A DNA stretch of 5,225 nt from Rhodoferax sp. (GCA_016463455.1 JAEMRG010000152.1:1-5225), one strand, 5' to 3'. Shown: positions 1 to 5,225, numbered from the stretch's first letter. The notes: generated by a model not told the origin, from the letters alone. Program-made: numbers and translations.

Positions 1-511
1 CCTGGGTCAGTTTGGCAGCTTGCTTGGCATTCAGTGTTTGTAGCTGCTCGGTTTTGAGCGCATCAATTTGCTTTGACGTGAGCTTTTCGATTTGTCCGGT
101 GGTCAGGGCATGAATCTGCGCTGTGGTCAGCGCCCCGAAGGCTTCGGCCGTGATCTCTTGAAGTTTGTCGGTGGCCAGCGTTGCCAGAGAGCGGGTGTTA
201 ATCCACGTAATTTGCGAGGGCCCCAGAGCCGCTATTTGTGCGCTGGTGAGGCCGGAGACCTGGGACCTGGAAATGATGGAAAGCTTGTCGTAGGTAATCC
301 CATCGTCGAAGGCGGTCACATCGAATTCTTTGATCTGGCTAGACGTCAACACCGACCAGTTGCGGGTGGTCATGGCCTGTATCTGGACGGTTGACATCAC
401 CTTGATGTCCGCGGAGTCCATCAACTTCATTTCTGCAGACGACAGCCGTTTGAATTCAGTGACCGACATGGCCTGAATTTGCGTGGGCGTGTAATTGGTG
501 ATGGTGGGCAT
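1..511 (-). CDS. Octapeptide-repeat protein, N-terminal part (3' end outside window)
   Basis: This reading frame is open from an ATG at 511-509 to the window edge, giving 170 residues with no stop. After a short start (MPTITNY) it runs as almost unbroken octapeptides, for example TPTQIQAM (8-15), STVQIQAM (40-47), TSAQIAAL (89-96), TTAQIHAL (129-136), TTGQIEKL (137-144) and TSKQIDAL (145-152). The consensus is [ST]-x-x-Q-[IL]-x-A-[LIM]. The phase slips only near residues 72-80. An in-frame TGA lies eight codons upstream of the ATG and no earlier start follows it, so the start is well defined, although no good Shine-Dalgarno is seen. There is no cysteine, no obvious signal peptide and no membrane segment in the visible part. 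Two N-x-S/T sequons occur (N6, N51). It is the same repeat type as the gene at 2806-5025 and reads away from the glycosyltransferase. The function is unknown to me; a structural, surface or secreted role is inference. Confidence 0.87.
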   Translation of the reverse strand, partial: MPTITNYTPTQIQAMSVTEFKRLSSAEMKLMDSADIKVMSTVQIQAMTTRNWSVLTSSQIKEFDVTAFDDGITYDKLSIISRSQVSGLTSAQIAALGPSQITWINTRSLATLATDKLQEITAEAFGALTTAQIHALTTGQIEKLTSKQIDALKTEQLQTLNAKQAAKLTQ

Positions 512-527
512 GGGTTGTTCTACGCTT

Positions 528-596
528 GCTCAGTACCGGCTCAGTAGGCTCCACCAAAATGTTGAAAATACGAGTTGCTCAATTCGCCACCAAAAT
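528..596 (-). repeat. Short direct repeats in the leader of the left octapeptide gene
   Basis: Read on the minus strand, the 10-mer ATTTTGGTGG occurs twice (596-587 and 560-551, 36 bp apart). The 8-mer TACTGAGC occurs twice with an 11-bp step (546-539 and 535-528). A degraded relative of the 8-mer (ATTGAGC) follows the first 10-mer, so the block resembles an imperfect duplication of a unit of about 20 bp. It lies between the predicted sigma-28 start site (about 650) and the ATG at 511, so it would be transcribed as part of a leader of about 140 nt. It could be a protein or RNA-binding site or simply slippage debris; no known motif is identified. Confidence 0.5.
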
Positions 597-656
597 CCGA
601 ATCAACCGGTGCCGACGCTTTGCAATGCATCCTCTGCGTGGGTGCACCGCCATGCA

Positions 657-684
657 GAATCGGCAGAACGCCGGCTTTCTTGAG
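657..684 (-). promoter_or_regulatory. Candidate sigma-28 (FliA) promoter for the left octapeptide gene
   Basis: Minus-strand reading gives CTCAAG (684-679) as the -35 element and GCCGATTC (664-657) as the -10 element, with 15 nt between TCAA and GCCGATTC. The established flagellar sigma-28 consensus is (C)TAAAG, 15 nt, GCCGATAA, so the -10 matches 6 of 8 and the spacing is canonical. TCAA in place of TAAA is a variant I recall from other sigma-28 promoters. Transcription would start near 650, leaving a leader of about 140 nt before the ATG at 511. The same GCCGATTC occurs in front of the other octapeptide gene (2744-2751), which strengthens both calls. Confidence 0.6.
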
Positions 685-722
685 CGTTATGCCCGGGCGG
701 ATGTACAAAGGGATTGCCATCT

Positions 723-2573
723 TCATCTTTGCGCGAGTTTGTGCTGGAGCATGGCCACCAGGCCCGACTCCAGCGATCGCACCGTGTGTTGGCGCGCATG
801 GGCCCGCACTGGGGCAGGCGCAGCGGGGGGGGCAATGGTTTGCTCGCCATTGGCAAGTTGGATTGCCAGTGCTTGGTACTCGGCCAGGCTGGAGGTCACC
901 AGCGCGTCTCGGCCTTGGCTGCGCAAGATGCTGGCGCCCATGCGCGAGACCATGGTGCGGCCTTGGCAGGTGAGCAAAGGCACGCCGGCCTCTAAAACAT
1001 CGTTGGTGGTCGAACCACAGTTGTAGGGGAAGGTGTCCAGAAAAAGGTCAACCAGGCGCAAGTTGCCCCGGTAGGCTTGGTGCGTAACCCGGGGTGTGAA
1101 GATGAGGCGCTCGCTGCCCACCCCCCGGCTGTCGGCGAACTGGCGCAGATTGGCGGTTGCCGTGGCGTTATCGTCTACCAACCACAGCACCGCGCCGGGC
1201 GCGGCCTGCAGGATATCCATCCAGGTACTGAAGAGAGGCTCGTTAATTTTGTACACATTGCCAAAGCTGGCCATGACGAACGCTTTTTCTGGTAGGTCAT
1301 TTTCCCGGCGGGTTGAGAGCGTGAAGTCCGACCGTTGATCCGTCAGTGGGATGAAACTGCCCTCGAGGTACAAGGGTTTTTCTGCAAAGTAGGGGACTAA
1401 TTCGTCGGGCAAGGCTTGCCGGTCGGAGACCACGAAATCGAACCAGGGCATACCGGTAGTCCCGATGAAACCCAGGTAGGTGCCCTGCAATACGCCAGGG
1501 TTGAGGGCGAATATGCCCGGACGCGCCCCGGAACTTAGGCCATGCAAGTCGACCAGGATATCGATTTCATCTTCCACAATCAGCGTGGCGATGTCCCGGT
1601 CTGACAAGGGCGCTACGGACCGGAAGACCTCAAACGCGGCGCGCAGGCGCGCGCGGTGGGCGGTGTGGTCTTCCACGCTGTAGTCGTAGCCGTAGAGCAT
1701 GAATTGGGATTTGTCATGCGCTTCGAGAAATTCGGCAAGCAAGAGCCCCACTGCGTGAACACACAGATCGCCCGAGACATAGCCCAGGCGCAGACGCTGG
1801 TGGTTGTAGCGGCGGCCTTTTGACAAATGCTCCTGCTTGAATGAGTAGGTGCGCTCCACAAATGAGGACGCGGTGAGCAACTGCTTCACGGGGTCGTCGT
1901 CCATTGCCAGCTGGGCCAAGGGCGAGGTACACATCAGCATCTGGTTGGCGCTGATACCCGGCAAATCTTTGTAGACCGGCCAGCGGCAGGCTTTTTGCCG
2001 GATGTGGACCCAGTGTTGAATCACCGCGGGTTGGTTCGGGTTGATCCGCAGGCTGTGCTCCAGCGCCGACTCGGCCAGCGCGTATTTTTTATGTTGCTCC
2101 TGCAGGCGTCCGATGTGGTTGAGCGCGGCGGTGCCGTCCAGCGGATCCCATTTCGGATCCAGGTGTTGGCTGGCGATGACGTCGGACCAGCAACGCAACG
2201 CGAGTTGGTCTTCGCCCAGCCGTTCATATAAGAGCCCGAGATTGATACTGGCTTTGCTGAAGTGGCGGTCGATTTCCAACGCTTCTTGGTATGCCAGCTT
2301 TCCGTCTTGGAGTCGGCCCATGGACTGGAGCAGCGCGCCCAGGTTGAATAAGACGTACTGCCGCAGGGCGGCTTCGGGTTGTTTCAGCCAGGTCTGGTAG
2401 GCGGCAAGCGCGTGGTCTTGTTTGCCTTCGCGCTGAAAACCTTCCACGACTGCAAACAATTGTGGCACTGTGAGCGCAAAGAAGTCGTCAGCCGTGGGCG
2501 CAGCGTCTGGTTTTCGGACAAGCGCGGCCTGTGCTGGCTGGATGCGTGTCTGAATCTTCAGTGTGTTTCCCAT
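723..2573 (-). CDS. TPR-containing GT41 protein glycosyltransferase (OGT/SPINDLY/HMW1C class)
   Basis: GT41 enzymes transfer a sugar from a nucleotide donor (UDP-GlcNAc, or UDP-Glc in HMW1C types) to Ser/Thr or Asn of target proteins in the cytoplasm. Numbering here counts from an upstream in-frame TTG at 2597 (624 residues). I prefer the ATG at 2573 (residue 9, giving 616 residues); neither start has a clear Shine-Dalgarno. TPR-like helices span about 80-190. The catalytic part begins at RLRLGYVSGDLCVHAVG (268-284), where H281 matches the conserved His of the family. DLHGLSSGARPG (350-361) and YLGFIGTTG (374-382) follow. K450 in FGNVYKINE corresponds to the UDP-binding Lys. LFLDTFPYNCGSTTND (518-533) and the GVPLLTCQGRTMVSRMGAS stretch (538-556) are the donor-binding signature. 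The protein ends in an Ala/Pro-rich stretch (589-598) and a short helix. There is no signal peptide, and the length fits the family. Flanking octapeptide genes are plausible substrates; flagellin is an alternative. Donor and linkage cannot be read from sequence. Confidence 0.93.
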   Translation of the reverse strand: MGNTLKIQTRIQPAQAALVRKPDAAPTADDFFALTVPQLFAVVEGFQREGKQDHALAAYQTWLKQPEAALRQYVLFNLGALLQSMGRLQDGKLAYQEALEIDRHFSKASINLGLLYERLGEDQLALRCWSDVIASQHLDPKWDPLDGTAALNHIGRLQEQHKKYALAESALEHSLRINPNQPAVIQHWVHIRQKACRWPVYKDLPGISANQMLMCTSPLAQLAMDDDPVKQLLTASSFVERTYSFKQEHLSKGRRYNHQRLRLGYVSGDLCVHAVGLLLAEFLEAHDKSQFMLYGYDYSVEDHTAHRARLRAAFEVFRSVAPLSDRDIATLIVEDEIDILVDLHGLSSGARPGIFALNPGVLQGTYLGFIGTTGMPWFDFVVSDRQALPDELVPYFAEKPLYLEGSFIPLTDQRSDFTLSTRRENDLPEKAFVMASFGNVYKINEPLFSTWMDILQAAPGAVLWLVDDNATATANLRQFADSRGVGSERLIFTPRVTHQAYRGNLRLVDLFLDTFPYNCGSTTNDVLEAGVPLLTCQGRTMVSRMGASILRSQGRDALVTSSLAEYQALAIQLANGEQTIAPPAAPAPVRAHARQHTVRSLESGLVAMLQHKLAQR

Positions 2574-2615
2574 GGAGCGGACTGGAGTTAAGGGCAATTT
2601 GCAAAAGAGAGCTCA

Positions 2616-2633
2616 GCGGCATCTGATTGCCGC
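2616..2633 (-). promoter_or_regulatory. Hairpin in the 5' leader of the glycosyltransferase
   Basis: GCGGCA (2616-2621) and TGCCGC (2628-2633) form a perfect 6-bp stem with a 6-nt loop. On the minus strand it would sit at the start of the transferase transcript predicted from the candidate promoter at 2646-2675. The nearest T-rich stretch is about 8 nt further on, which is too distant for a standard terminator. A role in mRNA stability or translation is possible but unproven. Confidence 0.3.
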
Positions 2634-2645
2634 CGCAGGTTCCCA

Positions 2646-2675
2646 GTTACAACAAAGCAATTTGTATGCCGCCAA
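2646..2675 (-). promoter_or_regulatory. Weak sigma-70-type promoter candidate for the glycosyltransferase
   Basis: On the minus strand, TTGGCG (2675-2670, 4 of 6 to the -35 consensus) is followed after 18 nt by TGTAAC (2651-2646, 4 of 6 to the -10), which is preceded by a TG-n extension. Transcription would start near 2639, about 66 nt before the ATG at 2573. No sigma-28-like site was found facing this gene. The match is modest and could be chance. Confidence 0.25.
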
Positions 2676-2722
2676 ATTTGACGGTTTTGGCCCACCCATT
2701 CGAGCCTTGTACGCCGCGAGGG

Positions 2723-2751
2723 CTAAAGAATTCCGCCCCTTGTGCCGATTC
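2723..2751 (+). promoter_or_regulatory. Candidate sigma-28 (FliA) promoter for the 739-residue octapeptide gene
   Basis: CTAAAG (2723-2728) matches the sigma-28 -35 element exactly, and GCCGATTC (2744-2751) matches the -10 consensus GCCGATAA at 6 of 8 positions. The gap between TAAA and GCCGATTC is 16 nt, one more than the usual 15. Transcription would begin near 2758, giving a 5' leader of about 48 nt before the ATG at 2806. The -10 octamer is identical to that in front of the left octapeptide gene, and no better sigma-70 promoter was found in this gap. Confidence 0.62.
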
Positions 2752-2794
2752 ACTGAGGCCAGAGCGCAGCCCACTCCTTTCTCAACCAGGCGGT

Positions 2795-2885
2795 AAGTAC
2801 CCCAGATGTCGATTTCTGCACTGTCTACGATGACTTTAGCCAGCCCCTCCCTGTCGGGGGTGGCTGCTGCGCGTCCGGGGTACTT
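2795..2885 (+). promoter_or_regulatory. Possible mRNA fold covering the translation start of the octapeptide gene
   Basis: AAGTACCCC (2795-2803) and GGGGTACTT (2877-2885) are perfect 9-bp inverted copies separated by 73 nt. The left arm occupies positions -11 to -3 relative to the ATG at 2806, where a ribosome binding site would be. Inside the loop a second GC-rich hairpin can form, CAGCC (2841-2845) with GGCTG (2862-2866) plus flanking C/G pairs. The fold could mask translation initiation. The only Shine-Dalgarno-like stretch (AGGCGG, 2788-2793) lies just upstream of the left arm and is 12 nt from the start, further than usual. Confidence 0.3.
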
Positions 2886-5025
2886 CAGGAACCTGTCTGA
2901 GGTGGGTATCAGAGACTTGACGGCAGCGGACATCGGTGCCATGCAGCCGGTGGAAATGGGCGTGCTCACGGCCAACCAGGTAGCAGCATTCGACCCCCCG
3001 GTCTTGGCGAGCGGGTTGGAAATCTATGAAGACAATTCCGGTCTGCCGCCCCCGCCCAATGTCGTCGCAAGCTTGACGAGCCCTCAAATCAAAGCGTTCA
3101 GCACGCCGCTGGTCCAATCCGTTCTCTCCGGTTTTTCCAATGCCCAGCTGGGGGCGATTACTGCGGATCAAATCAGCACCATGCAGCCAAACGATTTGGC
3201 CGCATTCACCCTGAGCCAAGTCACCGCCCTGAACCCACAGGCAGTCAATGTCGGTTTACAGCGCTATGCCCTTGTCGAGGAGACGATTCCCAGCGCATTC
3301 ATGGCCCGCTTATCGGGTACCCAGGTCAGCCAGTTCGCTCCTGATTTGGTCGACCTCACCCTGCCGCAACTCTCGTATACACAAATCAAGTCCTTCACCC
3401 AGGCACAGATTGACGGCCTCAGCCCCACCCAGATCTCCAGTCTGAAGCACCAGCAAACCAGTTTTCTCACGGTTGGATGGTTCAACAAGCTCTCCAGCGT
3501 TCAGCTGCAAAGCCTTGGGTCTGCCAACATGGCGGCACTGTCCACGGCGCACATCGCCGCGCTCGATGCCGACCACGTCCAGTACCTCTCGGGTCCGCAG
3601 GTGGCCAGCTTGAGCAAGGAGCAGCTCGGTGCGCTTGCCGTCAATCAGATTGCGGCCATCGATGCCGAGGATATTGGGGTGATGACCACAGGCCAGTTCG
3701 CCGTGTTGAGCAAGAACCAGTTGCAGGCATTGACCTTGGAGCAAATCGGAGAGGTCAGTGGTGCCAAGGTGGCTTCTATCGGCGCCAAAAACCTCGCCGC
3801 CTTGTCTTACCAACAAATAGCAGCCTTTGGTGCCGAGGACTTGGCGCAGGGGCTGCTGAGCTACCAAGGTTCGGCCGCTTCGCGACCCGCTGCCAACGTT
3901 ATTGCCGCGCTCACACTTGAACAAATCGGAGCATTCAGTGCGCCCTTGCTCAAGGCTGTCCTCCCCTCCCTGTCCAGCACCCAGCTCGGGGCGGTTAGTG
4001 CTGAGCAGATCGGCGCCATTGCACCGGCCGATATGGCGGCATTTAGCCCGGCTCAGCTAGCGGCCTTCAACCCCGAGTCATTGGTAGGCGGTTTAGAGAT
4101 CTACGCCGCCAACCAACAAGCGATCCCGGCCAAAATCGTCGCCAGCCTGGGCAGTGTCCATATCAGTCAGTTCAGCACCGATTTGCTCAACGCCACCCTG
4201 CCGAAGCTCTCGGCCGCTCAAATTAACACCTTTGACGATGATCAAGTGGGTGGACTCAGCATCAGCCAGATCGTGAGCCTGGGGGCGCAGAAAACTGCCG
4301 CGCTCTCGGCTGCCTGGCTCAACAAGCTTTCGAGCGAACAGGTGCAAGGCCTGGGCACTGCATTTGCCAAGGCGCTGACGAAGACCCAAATCGCAGGTTT
4401 GGGTACGGAACACATTCAGTACCTTTCGGATACGCAGGTAGCCAGTCTGAGCAAGGCCCAACTTGGTGTTTTGACTGGCAACCAGATCGCAGCCATTGAT
4501 GCAACGGACATCAAGGCGATGTCCACAACGCAATTCGGAGCCTTGAGCAAGACGCAGCTTCAAGCCTTGACCACCGGTCAAATCGGCGAGGTTGACGCCT
4601 TCAAGGTTCGCACCATCAGCGCTAAAAACATCGCCAGTCTGACGTACCTGCAAATTGCTGCCTTCACCACCAAAGCGGTGGCCAATTTGGGTGGCAACCA
4701 GCTCGCAGCGCTGACCCGGGAGCAAATAAGCCTAGGATTGAACGCGGCCAAGGTTGAGGCACTCAGCGCCAGCCGGGTGCGGTATTTCAATCCCACCCAG
4801 ATCAGCGCGATGACCAACAGTGAAGTCAACGCAATGTCCCTGGATACCATGAAGACCTTGTATGACCCGCACCTGCGCGCCTTGACGGAGGCCCACTTCT
4901 CTGAACTATCGGAAGAAAAAATAGATTGGCTGATCAGCAAAAAGCTACAAATCACCGGATTTACTGAAGCGCAGAAGACCGCGATCCTGGCACGTAAGAC
5001 GGAATTGGAAGACGGCCCTCCCTAA
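2806..5025 (+). CDS. Octapeptide-repeat protein with large internal duplication, 739 residues
   Basis: I do not recognise a named family. From about residue 39 to 700 the protein is a run of octapeptides with consensus [ST]-x-x-Q-[IL]-x-A-[LIF], such as SKEQLGAL (270-277), SKNQLQAL (302-309) and SPAQLAAF (414-421). Three levels of order are visible: the 8-residue unit; modules of about 80 residues marked by G-L-x-x-Y (G70, G150, G349, G429); and a duplication with an offset of exactly 279 residues (W225/W504, H257/H536, Q281/Q560, Q337/Q616). The N-terminus (1-30) and the charged C-terminus (about 703-739) are non-repetitive. There is no cysteine, clear signal peptide, membrane segment, RTX motif or LPxTG. 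Only two N-x-S/T sequons occur (N29, N462), but Ser/Thr is abundant. An in-frame TAA at 2794-2796 makes the ATG at 2806 the earliest start. It diverges from the GT41 gene and has a sigma-28-like promoter, so a motility-linked structural or adhesive role is inferred. Repeat-rich shadow frames on the minus strand are not genes. Confidence 0.92.
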   Translation: MSISALSTMTLASPSLSGVAAARPGYFRNLSEVGIRDLTAADIGAMQPVEMGVLTANQVAAFDPPVLASGLEIYEDNSGLPPPPNVVASLTSPQIKAFSTPLVQSVLSGFSNAQLGAITADQISTMQPNDLAAFTLSQVTALNPQAVNVGLQRYALVEETIPSAFMARLSGTQVSQFAPDLVDLTLPQLSYTQIKSFTQAQIDGLSPTQISSLKHQQTSFLTVGWFNKLSSVQLQSLGSANMAALSTAHIAALDADHVQYLSGPQVASLSKEQLGALAVNQIAAIDAEDIGVMTTGQFAVLSKNQLQALTLEQIGEVSGAKVASIGAKNLAALSYQQIAAFGAEDLAQGLLSYQGSAASRPAANVIAALTLEQIGAFSAPLLKAVLPSLSSTQLGAVSAEQIGAIAPADMAAFSPAQLAAFNPESLVGGLEIYAANQQAIPAKIVASLGSVHISQFSTDLLNATLPKLSAAQINTFDDDQVGGLSISQIVSLGAQKTAALSAAWLNKLSSEQVQGLGTAFAKALTKTQIAGLGTEHIQYLSDTQVASLSKAQLGVLTGNQIAAIDATDIKAMSTTQFGALSKTQLQALTTGQIGEVDAFKVRTISAKNIASLTYLQIAAFTTKAVANLGGNQLAALTREQISLGLNAAKVEALSASRVRYFNPTQISAMTNSEVNAMSLDTMKTLYDPHLRALTEAHFSELSEEKIDWLISKKLQITGFTEAQKTAILARKTELEDGPP
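2896..3732 (+). repeat. Internal super-repeat copy A (residues 31-309)
   Basis: This is the first of two 279-residue units in the 739-residue protein. It contains two G-L-x-x-Y modules (residues 70 and 150) followed by a run of regular octapeptides. It aligns with copy B without gaps. By hand count about 60% of residues are identical over 225-341 versus 504-620, while similarity in the first 40 residues is weaker. Many synonymous sites differ, so the duplication is old or has been selected to diverge. Confidence 0.8.
3733..4569 (+). repeat. Internal super-repeat copy B (residues 310-588)
   Basis: This is the second 279-residue unit, in the same frame and register as copy A. Its G-L-x-x-Y modules are at residues 349 and 429. 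Landmark pairs shared with copy A are N85/N364, S111/S390, W225/W504 and H257/H536, all exactly 279 apart. The unit boundary is arbitrary because the octapeptides run through it. Confidence 0.8.
4570..4692 (+). repeat. Truncated third super-repeat copy (residues 589-629)
   Basis: Residues 589-620 (QIGEV at 592, AKNIASL at 606 and QIAAF at 616) repeat the start of copy B (310-341). Similarity fades after that, before the first G-L-x-x-Y module, and the protein continues with less regular octapeptides to its C-terminus. This suggests the array was built by duplication of about 837 bp, with a partial last copy. Confidence 0.65.
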
Positions 5026-5225
5026 CGAATTCATCGACGGTCAAAATGCAATTCAAGGATGTGATTTAAACCTGCACAACATCACGATGCCCGCAACTGA
5101 AAATATCAGGCCTTGCTTTTCTGCATTAAAAAACGGTACACATGGTTGATTTTTTCATTTATTAATTGGAGGTTGTTTTGATCGTGGTCCAGACTAGGTA
5201 ATAAGCAGGCATTTTCAATATCCTT
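5026..5225. other. AT-richer 3' flanking region with no supported gene
   Basis: After the TAA of the octapeptide gene the sequence becomes clearly richer in A/T, especially from 5120 to 5170. No terminator with both a strong stem and a T-run is visible; GTGAT/ATCAC (5061-5065 with 5081-5085) and CTGA/TCAG (5097-5109) are short stems. A GGAGG (5168-5172) stands 5 nt before a TTG that opens a frame of only seven codons plus TAA (5178-5201). A weak promoter-like pair, TACACA (5137-5142) and TATTAA (5160-5165), has 17-nt spacing. The region may be the upstream part of a gene beyond the window. Confidence 0.4.

Larger units (their letters stand above)
512..722. other. Intergenic control region between glycosyltransferase and left octapeptide gene
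   Basis: This 211-bp gap separates two minus-strand genes. It holds the sigma-28-like promoter and the direct repeats listed separately. No convincing intrinsic terminator follows the transferase: the only stem seen (CGGC/GCCG, overlapping the promoter spacer) is four base pairs and lacks a T-run, so read-through from the transferase into the octapeptide gene is possible. A 61-codon frame (726-541) starts in an ATGA overlap with the transferase stop, but the promoter lies inside it and its composition resembles no protein I know, so I treat the stretch as non-coding leader. Three GGA triplets in the predicted leader, one within AGGATG, would suit a CsrA-type regulator, but this is only a suggestion. 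Confidence 0.55.

Noticed and set aside
541..726. 61-codon minus-strand frame starting in an ATGA overlap with the glycosyltransferase stop
   Set aside because: The overlap suggests translational coupling, but the frame contains the sigma-28-like promoter and leader repeats, has no recognisable protein character, and ends inside the repeat block. A control region is the simpler reading.
850..868. TTGGCA ... TTGCCA stretch resembling a sigma-54 promoter or operator
   Set aside because: It lies in the middle of the glycosyltransferase coding region and lacks the GG/GC spacing of sigma-54 sites.
526..1026. Plus-strand frame of 166 codons opposite the glycosyltransferase C-terminus
   Set aside because: It is antisense to conserved GT41 coding sequence and shows no protein-like features of its own.
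2616..2638. GCCGCTGA on the minus strand as a sigma-28 -10 element for the glycosyltransferase
   Set aside because: It matches the -10 at 6 of 8, but there is no TAAA or TCAA at 14-16 nt upstream, and it falls inside a hairpin.
2613..2975. 120-codon minus-strand frame across the divergent region
   Set aside because: It overlaps the start of the well-supported octapeptide gene and its promoter in antisense, and the translation shows no family features.
3310..3924. Long minus-strand frame (204 codons) inside the octapeptide gene; also 4093-4725 (210 codons)
   Set aside because: The biased, repetitive codon content of the real gene leaves the opposite strand open. Both shadows fall at equivalent places in the duplicated units, as expected of an artefact.
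2896..4692. Regular 24-bp periodicity that might suggest a CRISPR or satellite array
   Set aside because: The period equals eight codons in an open frame, and units vary at the DNA level, mostly at third positions and variable residues. There are no identical repeats with unique spacers.
5061..5085. GTGAT/ATCAC stem as a terminator of the octapeptide gene
   Set aside because: The stem is five base pairs with a 15-nt loop and is not followed by a T-run.
5124..5152. TAAA followed by GTTGATTT as a third sigma-28 promoter in the tail
   Set aside because: The -10 matches only 4 of 8 and the spacing is off, so it is not distinguishable from chance in AT-rich sequence.

Overview
The window holds three protein genes and their control regions, and no RNA gene, CRISPR array or insertion sequence. 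The DNA is moderately GC-rich. A SPINDLY-type glycosyltransferase and two promoter-like sites of the flagellar sigma-28 (FliA) class point to a motile Gram-negative proteobacterium. A Burkholderiales (Comamonadaceae-like) host is my best guess, but it rests on overall impression rather than a marker gene.

Layout: (1) 1-511, minus strand: the first 170 codons of a protein built almost entirely from octapeptides of the form [ST]-x-x-Q-[IL]-x-A-[LIF]; its 3' end lies outside the window. (2) 512-722: control region and leader of that gene, with a sigma-28-like promoter (CTCAAG ... GCCGATTC, 15-nt spacing) and several short direct repeats. (3) 723-2573, minus strand: a TPR plus GT41 (OGT/SPINDLY/HMW1C class) protein glycosyltransferase. 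(4) 2574-2805: divergent intergenic region, with a weak sigma-70-like candidate facing the transferase and a second sigma-28-like promoter (CTAAAG ... GCCGATTC, 16-nt spacing) facing right. (5) 2806-5025, plus strand: a complete 739-residue octapeptide protein carrying an internal duplication of exactly 279 residues. (6) 5026-5225: an AT-richer tail with no gene I can support.

The main interpretation is that two Cys-free, Ser/Thr-rich octapeptide proteins flank a cytoplasmic protein glycosyltransferase. Both appear to be driven by near-identical sigma-28 -10 elements, so they are probably expressed with the flagellar/motility regulon. The simplest model is a motility-linked, possibly glycosylated, surface or secreted filament-like protein pair with its own GT41 enzyme. 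The repeats, promoter motifs and transferase motifs are visible in the sequence. The glycosylation link, the export and the function are inference.
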